A stretch of 64,000 nt of DNA from Candidatus Pantoea edessiphila (GCF_002933345.1 NZ_PDKR01000002.1:62001-126000); one strand, 5' to 3'. Shown: positions 54,741 to 64,000, counted from the first letter of the stretch. The notes: generated by a model from the sequence alone, not told the origin. Numbers and translations are program-made.

Positions 54741-56168
54741 GTGAATATTGATATTAAGACACAAGTTGTTGTATTAGGAGGAGGACCAGCAGGTTATTCA
54801 GCTGCTTTTCGCTGTAGTGATTTAGGTTTAGAAACAGTACTAATAGAACGTTATTGTAATCTTGGTGGTGTATGTTTAAATGTAGGTTGTATTCCATCCA
54901 AGGCCTTATTACATATAGCTAAAACGATTAAAGAAGCAAAATCTCTAAAACATAAAGGTATTGATTTCAATGATATATCTATCAATCTAGATCAAGTCAG
55001 ATCTTGGAAATCCAATATCATTGCTAAACTTAATAATGGTTTAGCAAGTATGGCAAAAATTCGTAAAATTAGAATTGTTAATGGATTTGGTAAGTTTGTT
55101 AATGCAAAAACTATAGTAGTAGAAAATGAAAATAAAATAATAAAAATCATTTTTGACAATGTTATTCTTGCTGCTGGTTCTAGTCCAATAAAACCTACTT
55201 ATTTTCCTTATGAAGCAAATGATAATAGAATATGGGATTCAACTGATGCTCTTAAGTTAAAAGAAATACCAAAAAGTTTATTAATTATAGGGGGTGGTAT
55301 AATAGGTTTAGAAATGGCTACTATTTATGAAGCCTTAGGTTCTGAAATTTCAATAATAGAAATTAATAAACAGATAATACCATCTGCTGATGAAGATGTT
55401 GTTAAAATGTTTACTGCTACTATTAGTAATAAATTTAAAATAATGTTAGAAACAAAAGTAACAGAAATCCAATCAAAACATGATGGTGTTTATGTATCTA
55501 TTAAACAAAAGGATTATCCGGATAAAATTAAACGATATGATGCAGTATTAATTGCTATTGGTCGAGTTCCAAATAGAATAAATTTAGGTCTTGAAAATAT
55601 AGGGGTTGAACTAGATAATAATTATATTATTGTTGATAAGCAAATGCGTACAAATATTCCTCATATTTATGCAATAGGTGATATGGTTGGACAACCAATG
55701 TTAGCTCATAAAGGTATACATGAAGGTCATATTGCTGCAGAAGTTATTTCTGGATTAAAACATTATTTTAATCCAAAAGTTATTCCATGTATTTCTTATA
55801 CTGAACCAGAAATAGCATGGGTAGGTGTTACAGAAAAAGAAGCAAAAGAAAAAAATATCCAATATAAAACATCTGTTTTTCCTTGGACATGTTCGGGTCG
55901 TGCCACAACTTCTTGTTGTGAAAACGGTATTACTAAATTAATTTTTGATAAAAAAACAAACCGCATTATAGGTGGTGCAATAGTTGGAAGTAATGGAGGA
56001 GAACTATTAGGAGAAATAAGTTTAGGAATTGAAATGTGTTGTGATGCACAAGATATTGCTTTAACTATACATGCTCATCCTACTTTATATGAATCGATAG
56101 GGTTGGCGGCTGAAATTTATGAAGGTACTATTACTGATTTAATTAATACACAAAAAGCCAATAAATGA
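54741..56168 (+). CDS. lpdA: Dihydrolipoyl dehydrogenase, GTG start
   Basis: FAD enzyme (E3) that reoxidises the lipoyl groups of AceF. From GTG 54741 the protein is 475 residues (E. coli 474), starting M/V-NIDIKTQVVVLGGGPAGYS. AAGAGG lies 6 nt before it, and a TTG nine codons upstream has no such support. FAD loop GGGPAGYSAA, the redox pair GGVCLNVGCIPSK, the NAD loop IGGGIIGLEMAT and the active-site histidine in HAHPTLYES are present. It ends the operon. Confidence 0.97.
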   Translation: MNIDIKTQVVVLGGGPAGYSAAFRCSDLGLETVLIERYCNLGGVCLNVGCIPSKALLHIAKTIKEAKSLKHKGIDFNDISINLDQVRSWKSNIIAKLNNGLASMAKIRKIRIVNGFGKFVNAKTIVVENENKIIKIIFDNVILAAGSSPIKPTYFPYEANDNRIWDSTDALKLKEIPKSLLIIGGGIIGLEMATIYEALGSEISIIEINKQIIPSADEDVVKMFTATISNKFKIMLETKVTEIQSKHDGVYVSIKQKDYPDKIKRYDAVLIAIGRVPNRINLGLENIGVELDNNYIIVDKQMRTNIPHIYAIGDMVGQPMLAHKGIHEGHIAAEVISGLKHYFNPKVIPCISYTEPEIAWVGVTEKEAKEKNIQYKTSVFPWTCSGRATTSCCENGITKLIFDKKTNRIIGGAIVGSNGGELLGEISLGIEMCCDAQDIALTIHAHPTLYESIGLAAEIYEGTITDLINTQKANK

Positions 56169-56600
56169 TTTTTACAATAAAATATAATGTTTATTCAAAA
56201 GTAACATTAACAAAATTCAATTATATTAAAGATTAAAACTAGATAAGTTTGTATTTTTTATACTTAATAAATAATCTAATTATAAATAAATATTTTCTAA
56301 TATCTAAATGTAATATATTTCAATTTGCCTGTAATAACTGATTTTAAATTAGCTTTTATATTTATAATTTTGTAATTTACTTTATCTTAAAGGTGTTTAT
56401 GTTTATTATATTATTATATCATTAATAATTATATGTTATTCTGTTTAAAAATATTAATAAAAGTAACTTATTTAAATAATAAAAATTTATACTAGCAATC
56501 ATAAAATAATTTTTAATTTAATATACTTAAATTATAAAAATTAGCTTAAATTAAATATTAACCACTCAATAAGTTTTAATTATAATAGTTAGGCTAAAAT
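56169..56600. other. Gene-free region lpdA-hpt (site of lost acnB, speED)
   Basis: 432 bp of AT-rich DNA with no reading frame I can support and no strong hairpin. In E. coli acnB, speE, speD and others lie in this interval. A TATAAT at 56581-56586 is only 14 bp before the hpt start and lies right at its ribosome site, so I do not call it a promoter. Confidence 0.7.
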
Positions 56601-57134
56601 ATGAAACATGTTATTGAAATGATGATTCCAGAACAGGTAATTGCTATGCGTATAATTGAATTAGGCAATGATATTAATAACTATTACCATGGCAGAAATA
56701 ACAATATAGTAATTATAGGATTACTCCGTGGTTCATTTATGTTTATGGCAGATTTATGTCGTGCAATAAAGGTACCACATATAGTTGATTTCATTACTGC
56801 GTCTAGTTATTATGGTAGTATGTCTAGGCAAAATGACGTAAAAATTTTAAAAGATCTAGATGAAGATATTCGTGATAAAGATGTATTACTCGTTGAAGAT
56901 ATTATAGATTCTGGAAATACATTGAAAAGCGTTTGTAAAATTTTACAATCTCGTCAACCGAAATCATTAGTTATTTGTACTTTATTAGATAAATCAAAAC
57001 AAAGAGAAACAAAAATAAATATTGAATATGTTGGATTTATTATACCTGATGAGTTTGTTGTTGGATTTGGAATTGATTATCAACAAAAATATCGCAATTT
57101 ACCTTATATTGGAAAAGTTATATTGATTAAATAA
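56601..57134 (+). CDS. hpt: Hypoxanthine phosphoribosyltransferase
   Basis: Salvages hypoxanthine to IMP using PRPP. The protein is 177 residues (E. coli 178). Family blocks are [15 protein letters not shown] near residue 45, [11 protein letters not shown], the PRPP loop [15 protein letters not shown] and [13 protein letters not shown]. It is a lone plus-strand gene, convergent with panC. It suggests uptake or recycling of purine bases. Confidence 0.97.
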   Translation: MKHVIEMMIPEQVIAMRIIELGNDINNYYHGRNNNIVIIGLLRGSFMFMADLCRAIKVPHIVDFITASSYYGSMSRQNDVKILKDLDEDIRDKDVLLVEDIIDSGNTLKSVCKILQSRQPKSLVICTLLDKSKQRETKINIEYVGFIIPDEFVVGFGIDYQQKYRNLPYIGKVILIK

Positions 57135-57172
57135 AAATAAATTTTAATAATTGATTAATTTAAAGTTAGTTA

Positions 57173-58021
57173 TTATAAAATAACTTTTTGATAGTCTATT
57201 AATCTGGTATTGCCTATTTTAGCTGCAATTAGAATAGCCGCATTTCTACTTTGTATTGTTAATTTATCTAGTGTTATCTCATCACATATAGCTAAACCAT
57301 CTGGTTTTAATCCTTTGTTAAGTAACATTTCTTTTGCTTGTGTAGTAATTTGATTAATATTTAATTTTTTATTAACTAATTGATAAGCAATATAGTTCAT
57401 TATTTTATTTAAATTAGTTGCTAATTTAAGTTCTTGTGGATTTAGATGAATATTACGAGAACTTAATGCTAAACCGTCTTTATTACGTACAGTTGGAATA
57501 CCAATAACATCAATACTGAAATTCATATCAATAATCATTTTGCGAATAATTACCAGTTGTTGAAAGTCTTTTTCACCAAAATACGCCATATTTGGCTGAA
57601 TTAAATTAAATAATTTACTAACTATAGTTGTAACTCCTTGGAAATGAATAGGACAATACATATCTTTAAGAAAAGAAGATAATATAGGTACGTTAACATA
57701 TGTTTGATTTTTTAATCCATTGGGATATATTTCGGTGGATTTTGGTACAAAAACCAAATCAACATGATGTTTTTTTAATTTTTTATAATCTTCGTTTAAA
57801 GTGCGAGGATATGTTAATAAATCATTATTATCACTAAATTGCATGGGATTTATAAATATAGACACAACTAATATATCGCTATTCTTACGCGCTTCGCTAA
57901 CTAATTTTAAATGTCCATCATGTAAATTTCCCATAGTTGGAACTAATGCAATACTTTTATTTTTTTTATGAAATTCCTTGATTATATACTTTAATTTTGG
58001 TAATTTTTTTATGATTAACAC
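57173..58021 (-). CDS. panC: Pantothenate synthetase, GTG start
   Basis: Joins pantoate and beta-alanine with ATP. The protein is 282 residues (E. coli 283). Motifs PTMGNLHDGHLKLV near residue 29, FINPMQF, YFGEKDFQQLVII and KDGLALSSRN are intact. The start codon is GTG at 58021, with AGGAAA about 8 nt upstream, and MLIIKKLPKL aligns with the family. It lies 21 bp after panB. panD, which makes beta-alanine and precedes panC in E. coli, is not here. Confidence 0.96.
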   Translation of the reverse strand: MLIIKKLPKLKYIIKEFHKKNKSIALVPTMGNLHDGHLKLVSEARKNSDILVVSIFINPMQFSDNNDLLTYPRTLNEDYKKLKKHHVDLVFVPKSTEIYPNGLKNQTYVNVPILSSFLKDMYCPIHFQGVTTIVSKLFNLIQPNMAYFGEKDFQQLVIIRKMIIDMNFSIDVIGIPTVRNKDGLALSSRNIHLNPQELKLATNLNKIMNYIAYQLVNKKLNINQITTQAKEMLLNKGLKPDGLAICDEITLDKLTIQSRNAAILIAAKIGNTRLIDYQKVIL

Positions 58022-58042
58022 AATATTTTTCCTATTGAATTG

Positions 58043-58837
58043 TTAAAAACAATGCTCAATTGATGGAAAATTACCATTTTTTACTTCAGAAATATATTGA
58101 CGAATTGCTGCACGTATATCTCCCGTTTCAGAAAGAAAATTTTTAGCAAATTTGGGAATATTACCATCAGTTATACCAAAAATATCATACATTACTAAAA
58201 TTTGTCCGTCCGTATTATTTCCTGCTCCAATACCTATAACTGGTATTTTTAATGTCTTGGTAATAATTTTAGCTAATTTATTTGGTATACATTCTAAAAT
58301 TAATAATTGTGCCCCTGCTGATTCAATTGCTTGTGCATTTTCAAATATAATATCTGCATTTTTTTTATCAAAACCTTGTACTTTATATTTACCTAAAATA
58401 TTTATTGATTGTGGTGTCAAACCTATATGTCCACAAACAGATACAGAACGTTCTGTAAGCATACGAATTGTCTCTATAACCCATATCCTACCACCTTCCA
58501 ATTTTACCATATTAGCTCCAGCACGCATCAATTTTGCAGCATTTTTGAAAGACTGTTGAGGTGTAGCATAACTCAAAAAAGGAAAATCTGAAATGATCAA
58601 TGCATGTGGTGCTCCACGACGTACAGAAGAAGTATGATAGGCAATATCATTAATTGTTACTGGGATAGTTGAATTATGACCCTGTAATGTCATTCCAAGA
58701 GAATCACCTACTAATAAAACTTCTATACCTTCACTGGAGAATAATTTTGCAAAACTAAAATCATATGCGGTTAAAACAGCAAATTTTTTTCTTTTTATTT
58801 TTAAATCATTTAAACAAGAAATAGTAGTTAATTTCAT
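58043..58837 (-). CDS. panB: 3-methyl-2-oxobutanoate hydroxymethyltransferase
   Basis: Makes ketopantoate from the valine keto acid, linking to the IlvIH pathway. The protein is 264 residues, the E. coli length. Visible blocks are [29 protein letters not shown] with the metal Asp near residue 45, [14 protein letters not shown] and [16 protein letters not shown]9 run on the plus strand sits just before the start. It is transcribed with panC. Confidence 0.97.
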   Translation of the reverse strand: MKLTTISCLNDLKIKRKKFAVLTAYDFSFAKLFSSEGIEVLLVGDSLGMTLQGHNSTIPVTINDIAYHTSSVRRGAPHALIISDFPFLSYATPQQSFKNAAKLMRAGANMVKLEGGRIWVIETIRMLTERSVSVCGHIGLTPQSINILGKYKVQGFDKKNADIIFENAQAIESAGAQLLILECIPNKLAKIITKTLKIPVIGIGAGNNTDGQILVMYDIFGITDGNIPKFAKNFLSETGDIRAAIRQYISEVKNGNFPSIEHCF

Positions 58838-58918
58838 TTTTTTTTAATTAAAAAGTCAAGATTTTATCTTGATGAATATCATCAGAAAATGTAATAAATT
58901 ACACACATAATTTATAAT

Positions 58919-59404
58919 TTATGCTTTCCACAGCTTAATAATACCAGTATTAAGTTTAGCAATAGCACTATTAATTGAATTTCCATTAGGTAATATAATA
59001 TTTGGAGCTATTTGAATTAAAGGCAGCAACATAAAAATACGATTTATCATATCATAATGAGGTATAGTTAAATTATTGGTATTAATTATCTCATTACCAA
59101 ATAAAAGTATATCGATATCTAAAGTGCGTGGTCCCCAACGTTCCTTTTTACGTATACGTCCCTGTTTAAGTTCTATTTTATGAATAAATTCAAGTAATTT
59201 AATTACTGAAAGTTCAGTCTCTAATTTTACAACAGTATTAAGGTAATCGGGTTGATTCTTTAAACCATACGGTATGGTACGATAAAATTCAGAAGTTTTA
59301 ATAAGATTTGTTTTTGGAATTTTATCTAAAGTTGTTAAAGCTGTTTTAATTTGACAGAAAGGATTGTTGAGATTACTTCCTAAGGCAAGATAAGTTATAA
59401 TCAT
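58919..59404 (-). CDS. folK: 6-hydroxymethyl-7,8-dihydropterin pyrophosphokinase
   Basis: Activates the pterin for dihydropteroate synthesis in the folate pathway. The protein is 161 residues (E. coli 159). It starts MIITYLALGSNLNNP, with FYRTIPYG, NTVVKLETEL, RKKERWGPRTLDIDILLFGN holding the metal aspartates, and IPHYDMINRIFMLLPL. It lies downstream of pcnB, as in E. coli, and complements folA in this window. Confidence 0.96.
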   Translation of the reverse strand: MIITYLALGSNLNNPFCQIKTALTTLDKIPKTNLIKTSEFYRTIPYGLKNQPDYLNTVVKLETELSVIKLLEFIHKIELKQGRIRKKERWGPRTLDIDILLFGNEIINTNNLTIPHYDMINRIFMLLPLIQIAPNIILPNGNSINSAIAKLNTGIIKLWKA

Positions 59405-59489
59405 ATATTTTTACCATGTAATTATTTATCCTTGATAATTGAATGTAACAACTATTGACATTAACGATAGTATTTTCTCGTTGCTTTGT

Positions 59490-60710
59490 TTATAACAATT
59501 GTCTTTTATTCCAATTTTTACTAAGTTCTATTAATTCTGGAGTTTTTTCAACTGTAGCACGTAATGTTAGTAAATTATAAGCTACTCCAAATTTTGGGTG
59601 TAACATTAATTTTTTAGCGGGTTTGCCATATATACGTGACATATATAGTTGTAATTTCCAAATATCTCTTATCAAAGATGTTATTTTTCTAGGAATAGCT
59701 AAGACTTGACATGCTTCTCCTAATGTATTATTTATAGCAATGGAGAACGAATCATAATATGTTAAAGAACTAGAATTGTTTTGAGAAATTATTTCAGCAG
59801 TCTTTAATTGAGGATACCAAAACATTGCAGCAAATAGAAATACAGGATTTACACGCATTTGATTTTGTATTCTATCATCTGTATTTTTTAATAATTGAAC
59901 TAGCATACGTTCTGTTGTGCTATTACCAGTTTTAGTGAAATCACGCGCTAATGTTGGAAATAATAATTGGAATAATTGATATTTACATAGTTTGCAATAA
60001 GTAATATAACCATAACCTGTTTGAAAAAGCTTGAGAGATTCTTCAAAAAGTCTTGATGATGGAATATTATGTAGTAATAGTGCCAACCTTGGTATAGGTT
60101 CAGCTGTTTCTGGAGCGATACTCATGTTTAATTTTGCAGCAAATCTTGTTACTCTTAACATACGAACTGGATCTTCACGATAACGAGTTTCTGGATCTCC
60201 AATCAACCTTATAACACCTTGTTTTAAATCTCTTAAACCTCCTACATAATCTCGTACACTTAAATCAGTCATACTATAATATAAACTATTGATAGTTATA
60301 TCCCTACGATATGCATCATCTTCAATACTACCAAATATGTTATCACTTAATAACATACCATTTTTTTTATTAAATTGAAAATTACTATATTTTTTATTGT
60401 GATCTTCTTCTAAATGATCACCTCTAAAAGTAGCGACTTCAATTATTTCAGAACTAAAAATTATATGAGCCAATATAAATCTACGACCAACTAAACGACA
60501 ATTTCTGAATAATCTGATCATTTGTTCTGGTGTAGCATTAGTCGTTACATCAAAATCTTTTGGTTTTTGTCCTAACAATAAATCACGAACACCACCACCT
60601 ACTAGATAAGCTTCATAACCAGCTTTATTAAGTCTGTAGAGAACCTTAAGAGCATTTTTGCTAATATTTTTTCTAGATATCATTTTTCTTATACGAGAAG
60701 TCATTATCAT
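59490..60710 (-). CDS. pcnB: Poly(A) polymerase I, shortened
   Basis: Adds A tails to RNA and promotes its decay. The protein is 406 residues against about 465 in E. coli: the N-terminal lead segment and the arginine-rich C-terminal tail are missing. The nucleotidyltransferase core is complete: [39 protein letters not shown], and [11 protein letters not shown]. Start ATG 60710 has AAGGTG 11 nt before it; an in-frame stop lies six codons upstream. A second ATG two codons on is possible. An unusually strong AAAGGAGGT lies 23 nt upstream. In E. coli the gene starts with AUU. Confidence 0.92.
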   Translation of the reverse strand: MIMTSRIRKMISRKNISKNALKVLYRLNKAGYEAYLVGGGVRDLLLGQKPKDFDVTTNATPEQMIRLFRNCRLVGRRFILAHIIFSSEIIEVATFRGDHLEEDHNKKYSNFQFNKKNGMLLSDNIFGSIEDDAYRRDITINSLYYSMTDLSVRDYVGGLRDLKQGVIRLIGDPETRYREDPVRMLRVTRFAAKLNMSIAPETAEPIPRLALLLHNIPSSRLFEESLKLFQTGYGYITYCKLCKYQLFQLLFPTLARDFTKTGNSTTERMLVQLLKNTDDRIQNQMRVNPVFLFAAMFWYPQLKTAEIISQNNSSSLTYYDSFSIAINNTLGEACQVLAIPRKITSLIRDIWKLQLYMSRIYGKPAKKLMLHPKFGVAYNLLTLRATVEKTPELIELSKNWNKRQLL

Positions 60711-61134
60711 GAGTATATTTACACCTTACTGGTACCTCCTTTATTATTAAAATATTATTAAAAATTTAAGACATTAACCATATACTTTTTAAAAACTTTA
60801 AAAAACAACAAATTGTTATTGTCTAAACAATAATCAAATTTGTTATAATCAATTTTAATATTTGTAGTAATATCATATTTATGATATTACTACAAATAAA
60901 ATATAAAGAACTATACTTCAACTTATCGTATAACAATTAAAAATTTTAGTAAATAATATTATATTATGCAAAATCATTATACTAGATTTTATGAAAATAT
61001 TAGATAATAAAGATATAAAAAATATAGAATATAACCTAGACTAGGTAAATTTAATTTTCTTTACAATGATTTAAAGATATCGCACAATTAGTAACAATAC
61101 TTCTATTGATTGTGCGATAAATTTTAATAATTTA
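60711..61134. other. Gene-free region pcnB-dksA (site of lost gluQ)
   Basis: 424 bp with no gene. gluQ (yadB) lies here in E. coli. Its main feature is the perfect 18-bp inverted repeat at 60859-60898. The pcnB ribosome-binding elements are at 60722-60742. Confidence 0.75.
60859..60898. repeat. Perfect 18-bp inverted repeat between dksA and pcnB
   Basis: TATTTGTAGTAATATCAT (60859-60876) and its exact complement (60881-60898) around the 4-nt loop ATTT. It lies about 240 bp after the dksA stop and 150 bp before pcnB. It may be the dksA terminator, though only a weak T-rich tail follows on the minus strand. Confidence 0.7.
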
Positions 61135-61590
61135 TCAACCAGCAATCTGTTTTTCACGAATTTCTGCTATTGTTTTACAATCAATACATAAATCAGCAGT
61201 TGGACGTGCTTCTAAACGACGAATACCTATTTCAATACCGCAAGAATCACAATAACCAAAATTATCATCTTCCACTTTTTTTAATGTTTTTTCTATTTTT
61301 TTTATTAATTTACGTTCTCGATCACGAGTACGTAATTCTAAACTAAACTCTTCTTCTTGTGAAGCACGATCTATAGGATCAGGAAAATTAGAAGGTTCAT
61401 CCTGAATATGAATTAAAGTACGATTAATCTCATGTTGTAATTGGCTACGCCATGCTTTTAAAATCTTACGAAAATGATTTAATTGATTGGAATTCATATA
61501 TTTTTCGTTTGGTTTTTCCTGATAAGCTTTAACTCCAGCTATAGCAAGAATACTTAAAGATGAAATCTTACGTTTTTTTCCTTCTTGCAT
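61135..61590 (-). CDS. dksA: RNA polymerase-binding regulator DksA
   Basis: Binds the secondary channel of RNA polymerase and works with ppGpp on rRNA and amino-acid promoters. The protein is 151 residues, the same as E. coli and very similar throughout. The coiled-coil tip residues are in [15 protein letters not shown], and the zinc finger is CDSCGIEIG with CIDCK. The start has GGGAGA upstream. Kept regulators are few in this window, so its strong conservation is notable. Confidence 0.98.
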   Translation of the reverse strand: MQEGKKRKISSLSILAIAGVKAYQEKPNEKYMNSNQLNHFRKILKAWRSQLQHEINRTLIHIQDEPSNFPDPIDRASQEEEFSLELRTRDRERKLIKKIEKTLKKVEDDNFGYCDSCGIEIGIRRLEARPTADLCIDCKTIAEIREKQIAG

Positions 61591-62210
61591 ATTGTTTCTC
61601 CCACATAATAATCTTAAAGTTTAATAATTTTTATACCATTAGATAATGGATATAGTTCATAAATATTTTGTATTCTAATTTTTATAAAAGATAAAAAATT
61701 ATATTAATTTATATGTATAAGTAGTTAATGTTTGTTAATAAGTTAATCTAATTTAAAAAAATATATTAGAAAATATGCAATTATTGATTAATTAAAATTA
61801 TATAAAACACAACTAATTTAAATTTATGTATTTGTTAAATAATGTAAATTACTAAAAAGTTATAAATACAAAATACTATATCTCAATCACTAATATATAT
61901 CCTTATATTATAATACCTTAAGTTATATTAGAGTATAGATCTACTATACATAATAGTATGATGATAACATGCATTTCCTTTAGGATATTATATATAATAT
62001 CCTAAATTTTTGATTTTAGAATGTCTATAGTTTAAAGTATTAAATAAAAATTTTTTATTTAAAAATATATTTAGTTTATTAATGATTTTTTAGTCAAATA
62101 AACTTCAATTTAATGTATAGTTATTATATTTATTTTATATTAAAAATAACAAATATAATGAAATTAAAAATTAATTTTATTTATTATATATTTAAATCAT
62201 TAATATAAAA
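61591..62210. other. Gene-free region dksA-hemL
   Basis: 620 bp without a credible gene, where E. coli has sfsA, hrpB, mrcB and the fhu operon. It holds the 28-nt perfect palindrome at 61979-62006, a smaller hairpin TACTAT-ACATA-ATAGTA (61942-61958) and CCATTA-GA-TAATGG near 61637-61650. Loss of mrcB here removes another cell-wall polymerase. Confidence 0.75.
61979..62006. repeat. Perfect 28-nt palindrome downstream of hemL
   Basis: TTTAGGATATTATA (61979-61992) is followed directly by its exact complement (61993-62006), with TTTT next on the plus strand. It lies about 200 bp past the hemL stop, so it could end hemL transcription. However, the T-run is on the other strand, and no plus-strand gene precedes it. 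Confidence 0.65.
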
Positions 62211-63470
62211 TTATAGTTCAGAAAAACAAACATTAGCAGCATCTATAGTTTTATTAATATCTTTTACATTATGTGCTAATGATACAAAATTTGTTTCAAA
62301 AGGAGATGGTGCAAAGTACACTCCTTGTTTCATCATTAAATGAAAAAATTTCTTAAATATATCAGTATTGCATTTTATAACATCAGAATAATAAATTACA
62401 TTATCTTTTTCAGTAAAGAAAAAACCAAACATACCACAAATACTATTTATTACTAGAGGAATATTATTTTTTTTTGCTACTGTACGCAAACCTACAGTTA
62501 AATTATCAGTTAAATCTTTTAGTGTTTTATATGAATATATTTCTGTAATTTGTTTTAAACAATTATACCCAGCGGCCATTACCACCGGATTTCCAGAACA
62601 TGTTCCAGCTTGATAAACTTCTCCAGTGGGAGATAAATTGCTCATGATTTTTTTGCTCCCTCCAAAGGCGCCAATAGGCATTCCAGCACCTATTATTTTT
62701 CCTAAACAAGTAATATCTGCTTTTATATTATATAATTCTTGAGCTCCTCCTAATGCAACTCTGAAACCAGTCATTACTTCGTCCATAATAAGTAATGAAT
62801 TAAATTCGTCACATAAATTACGTAATCCTTGCAAAAAATTAAATTTTGGTAAAACACAACTCATATTTCCAGCTATTGGTTCTACAATAATTGCAGCTAT
62901 ATCTTTAGGATACCTAATAAACTGTTTACGTACTGAATGCAAATCATTATATTCACAAATTAGCGTATGTTTTATAAAATCATAAGGTATTCCTGTTGGA
63001 TTTTGATCTTCATTGTTAGCTAATAATTGATCTACATGACCATGATAACAACCTCTAAATTTGATAATTTTTTTACGTTTAGTAAATCCACGAGCTAAAC
63101 GAACAGCACTCATTGTAGCTTCAGTACCAGAATTTACCATACGTACCATTTCTATACTTTGCACTAATTTGCAAATTAACTGAGCCATAAGCAATTCTAT
63201 TTTCGTAGGTATTCCAAAATTTAAACCATTTTTTATGGTTTTAATAACTGATTCACTAATAACAGTATTATTATGACCTAGGATCATTGATCCCCATGCA
63301 CCAACATAATCTATGTAATGTCTATTATCTATATCGTATAGATAAGCTCCTTGAGCTCTTTGAATAAAAAAAGGGCTACCACCTACTTTATTGAAAGATC
63401 TTACTGGAGAATTTACTCCTCCTGGCATAAAATTTTTTGCAATTAAAAATAGTTTATTAGAATTATTCAT
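62211..63470 (-). CDS. hemL: Glutamate-1-semialdehyde 2,1-aminomutase, shortened gating loop
   Basis: PLP enzyme that makes 5-aminolevulinate for heme. From ATG 63470 (MNNSNKLFLIAKNFMPGGVNSPVRSF) the protein is 419 residues (E. coli 426); a frame-open ATG 14 codons upstream adds foreign residues. Clear blocks are RMVNSGTEATMSAVRLARG, FRGCYHGH, DEVMTGFRVALGG and the PLP lysine in CLGKIIGAGMPIGAFGG. The segment after HVDQLL reads ANNEDQNPTGIP, seven residues shorter than in E. coli. It lacks the AGSGxxTLG mobile-loop motif that gates the active site in this family. Confidence 0.94.
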   Translation of the reverse strand: MNNSNKLFLIAKNFMPGGVNSPVRSFNKVGGSPFFIQRAQGAYLYDIDNRHYIDYVGAWGSMILGHNNTVISESVIKTIKNGLNFGIPTKIELLMAQLICKLVQSIEMVRMVNSGTEATMSAVRLARGFTKRKKIIKFRGCYHGHVDQLLANNEDQNPTGIPYDFIKHTLICEYNDLHSVRKQFIRYPKDIAAIIVEPIAGNMSCVLPKFNFLQGLRNLCDEFNSLLIMDEVMTGFRVALGGAQELYNIKADITCLGKIIGAGMPIGAFGGSKKIMSNLSPTGEVYQAGTCSGNPVVMAAGYNCLKQITEIYSYKTLKDLTDNLTVGLRTVAKKNNIPLVINSICGMFGFFFTEKDNVIYYSDVIKCNTDIFKKFFHLMMKQGVYFAPSPFETNFVSLAHNVKDINKTIDAANVCFSEL

Positions 63471-63663
63471 TTTGATCACTATAAAATTATTCAAAACAAC
63501 ATTATTTGTCACGCATTATAATTGTAGTAAAAAATATCAAATAGAAGAATTAAAAATGATTTATCATTTTATTTAAGTATGTAATTAATCCATTTATGTT
63601 ATTATGTTAATAAACACTTAAAATAATATGTATTGCCTTTAATATTTCAATTGGAATTAAAAT

Positions 63664-64000
63664 ATGAATATAGATTTATCAGCAACACCTTTGAATTTTA
63701 CTAGTGCTGCGGCAAGTAAAGTAAAATATCTAATCAGTGATAAAAAAAATAAATCATTAAGACTACGCATATATATAACCGGTGGAGGTTGTAGTGGTTT
63801 TCAATATGGTTTTGTTTTGGATGATAAAGTTAATGAACAGGATATAATAATCAGAAAAAAAGGTATAAATTTAATTGTTGACCCTATAAGTCTTCAATAT
63901 TTATCAGGAAGTTCAATAGATTATAAAGAAAGTTTAGAAGGTTCTCGTTTTGTGGTAATAAATCCCAATGCTAAAATAACTTGTAGTTGTGGTTTATCTT
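63664..64000 (+). CDS. erpA: Iron-sulfur cluster insertion protein ErpA (cut by window end)
   Basis: A-type carrier that delivers iron-sulfur clusters to apo-enzymes such as IspG/IspH. From ATG 63664 about 112 residues are visible of roughly 114. The sequence runs [15 protein letters not shown], then [14 protein letters not shown] with the first ligand cysteine, and ITCSCGLS with the other two. clcA, between hemL and erpA in E. coli, is absent. The gene is divergent from hemL across 193 bp. Likely clients in this window are IspH and LeuC (inference). Confidence 0.95.
   Translation, partial: MNIDLSATPLNFTSAAASKVKYLISDKKNKSLRLRIYITGGGCSGFQYGFVLDDKVNEQDIIIRKKGINLIVDPISLQYLSGSSIDYKESLEGSRFVVINPNAKITCSCGLS

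Noticed and set aside
56581-56586. TATAAT as the hpt promoter
   Set aside because: It is 14 bp from the ATG and would place the transcript start at or past the ribosome site.
58152-58559. 135-codon plus-strand frame
   Set aside because: Antisense shadow of panB, which is full length and conserved.

Overview
The window reads as a slice of the chromosome of a highly reduced, AT-rich gammaproteobacterial insect endosymbiont of the Blochmannia/Ishikawaella kind; the genus cannot be fixed from sequence alone. Every protein I can name is closest in length and motifs to its Escherichia coli counterpart as I recall it. The genes lie in the E. coli order from the thr operon at about minute 0 to hemL-erpA at about minute 4, with most of the intervening genes deleted. 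Intergenic DNA is extremely AT-rich. I see no rRNA or tRNA gene, insertion sequence, prophage, CRISPR array or toxin system, and no clear pseudogene. Two genes are cut by the window edges: thrA on the left and erpA on the right.

Layout. 1-3.8 kb: thrABC. 4.2-7.5 kb: dnaK-dnaJ behind a well-preserved sigma-32 type promoter. 7.6-14.4 kb: rpsT on the minus strand, then ribF-ileS-lspA-ispH-dapB. 14.5-19.4 kb: carAB and folA. 19.4-23.8 kb, minus: the surA-pdxA-ksgA-apaG-apaH operon without lptD. 24.5-29.4 kb, minus: leuABCD with a candidate promoter, leader peptide and attenuator. 29.7-31.9 kb: ilvIH. 32-47.2 kb: a stripped division and cell-wall cluster, rsmH-murE-murF-mraY-murD-murG-murC-ddlB-ftsZ, then secA. 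47.2-49.7 kb, minus: zapD-coaE-nadC. 50.8-56.2 kb: aceE-aceF-lpdA. 56.6-57.1 kb: hpt. 57.2-63.5 kb, minus: panC, panB, folK, pcnB, dksA and hemL. 63.7 kb to the end: erpA.

Functionally the window is rich in genes that make nutrients a host would need: threonine, leucine and valine/isoleucine steps, lysine/DAP, pantothenate, folate, NAD, pyridoxal phosphate, flavin and heme steps. It also carries core chaperone, translation and pyruvate dehydrogenase functions. The whole cytoplasmic route to lipid II is kept, while ftsL, ftsI, ftsW, ftsQ, ftsA, lpxC, lptD and secM are gone from their ancestral places.

I found no novel multi-gene system. The points most worth a second look are: the apparently intact leu attenuation region; the division cluster that kept precursor synthesis but lost the septal genes, with the FtsZ tail still perfect; a shortened gating loop in HemL; a SurA with eroded parvulin domains; an 8-base G run inside apaH; and several long perfect palindromes in intergenic DNA.
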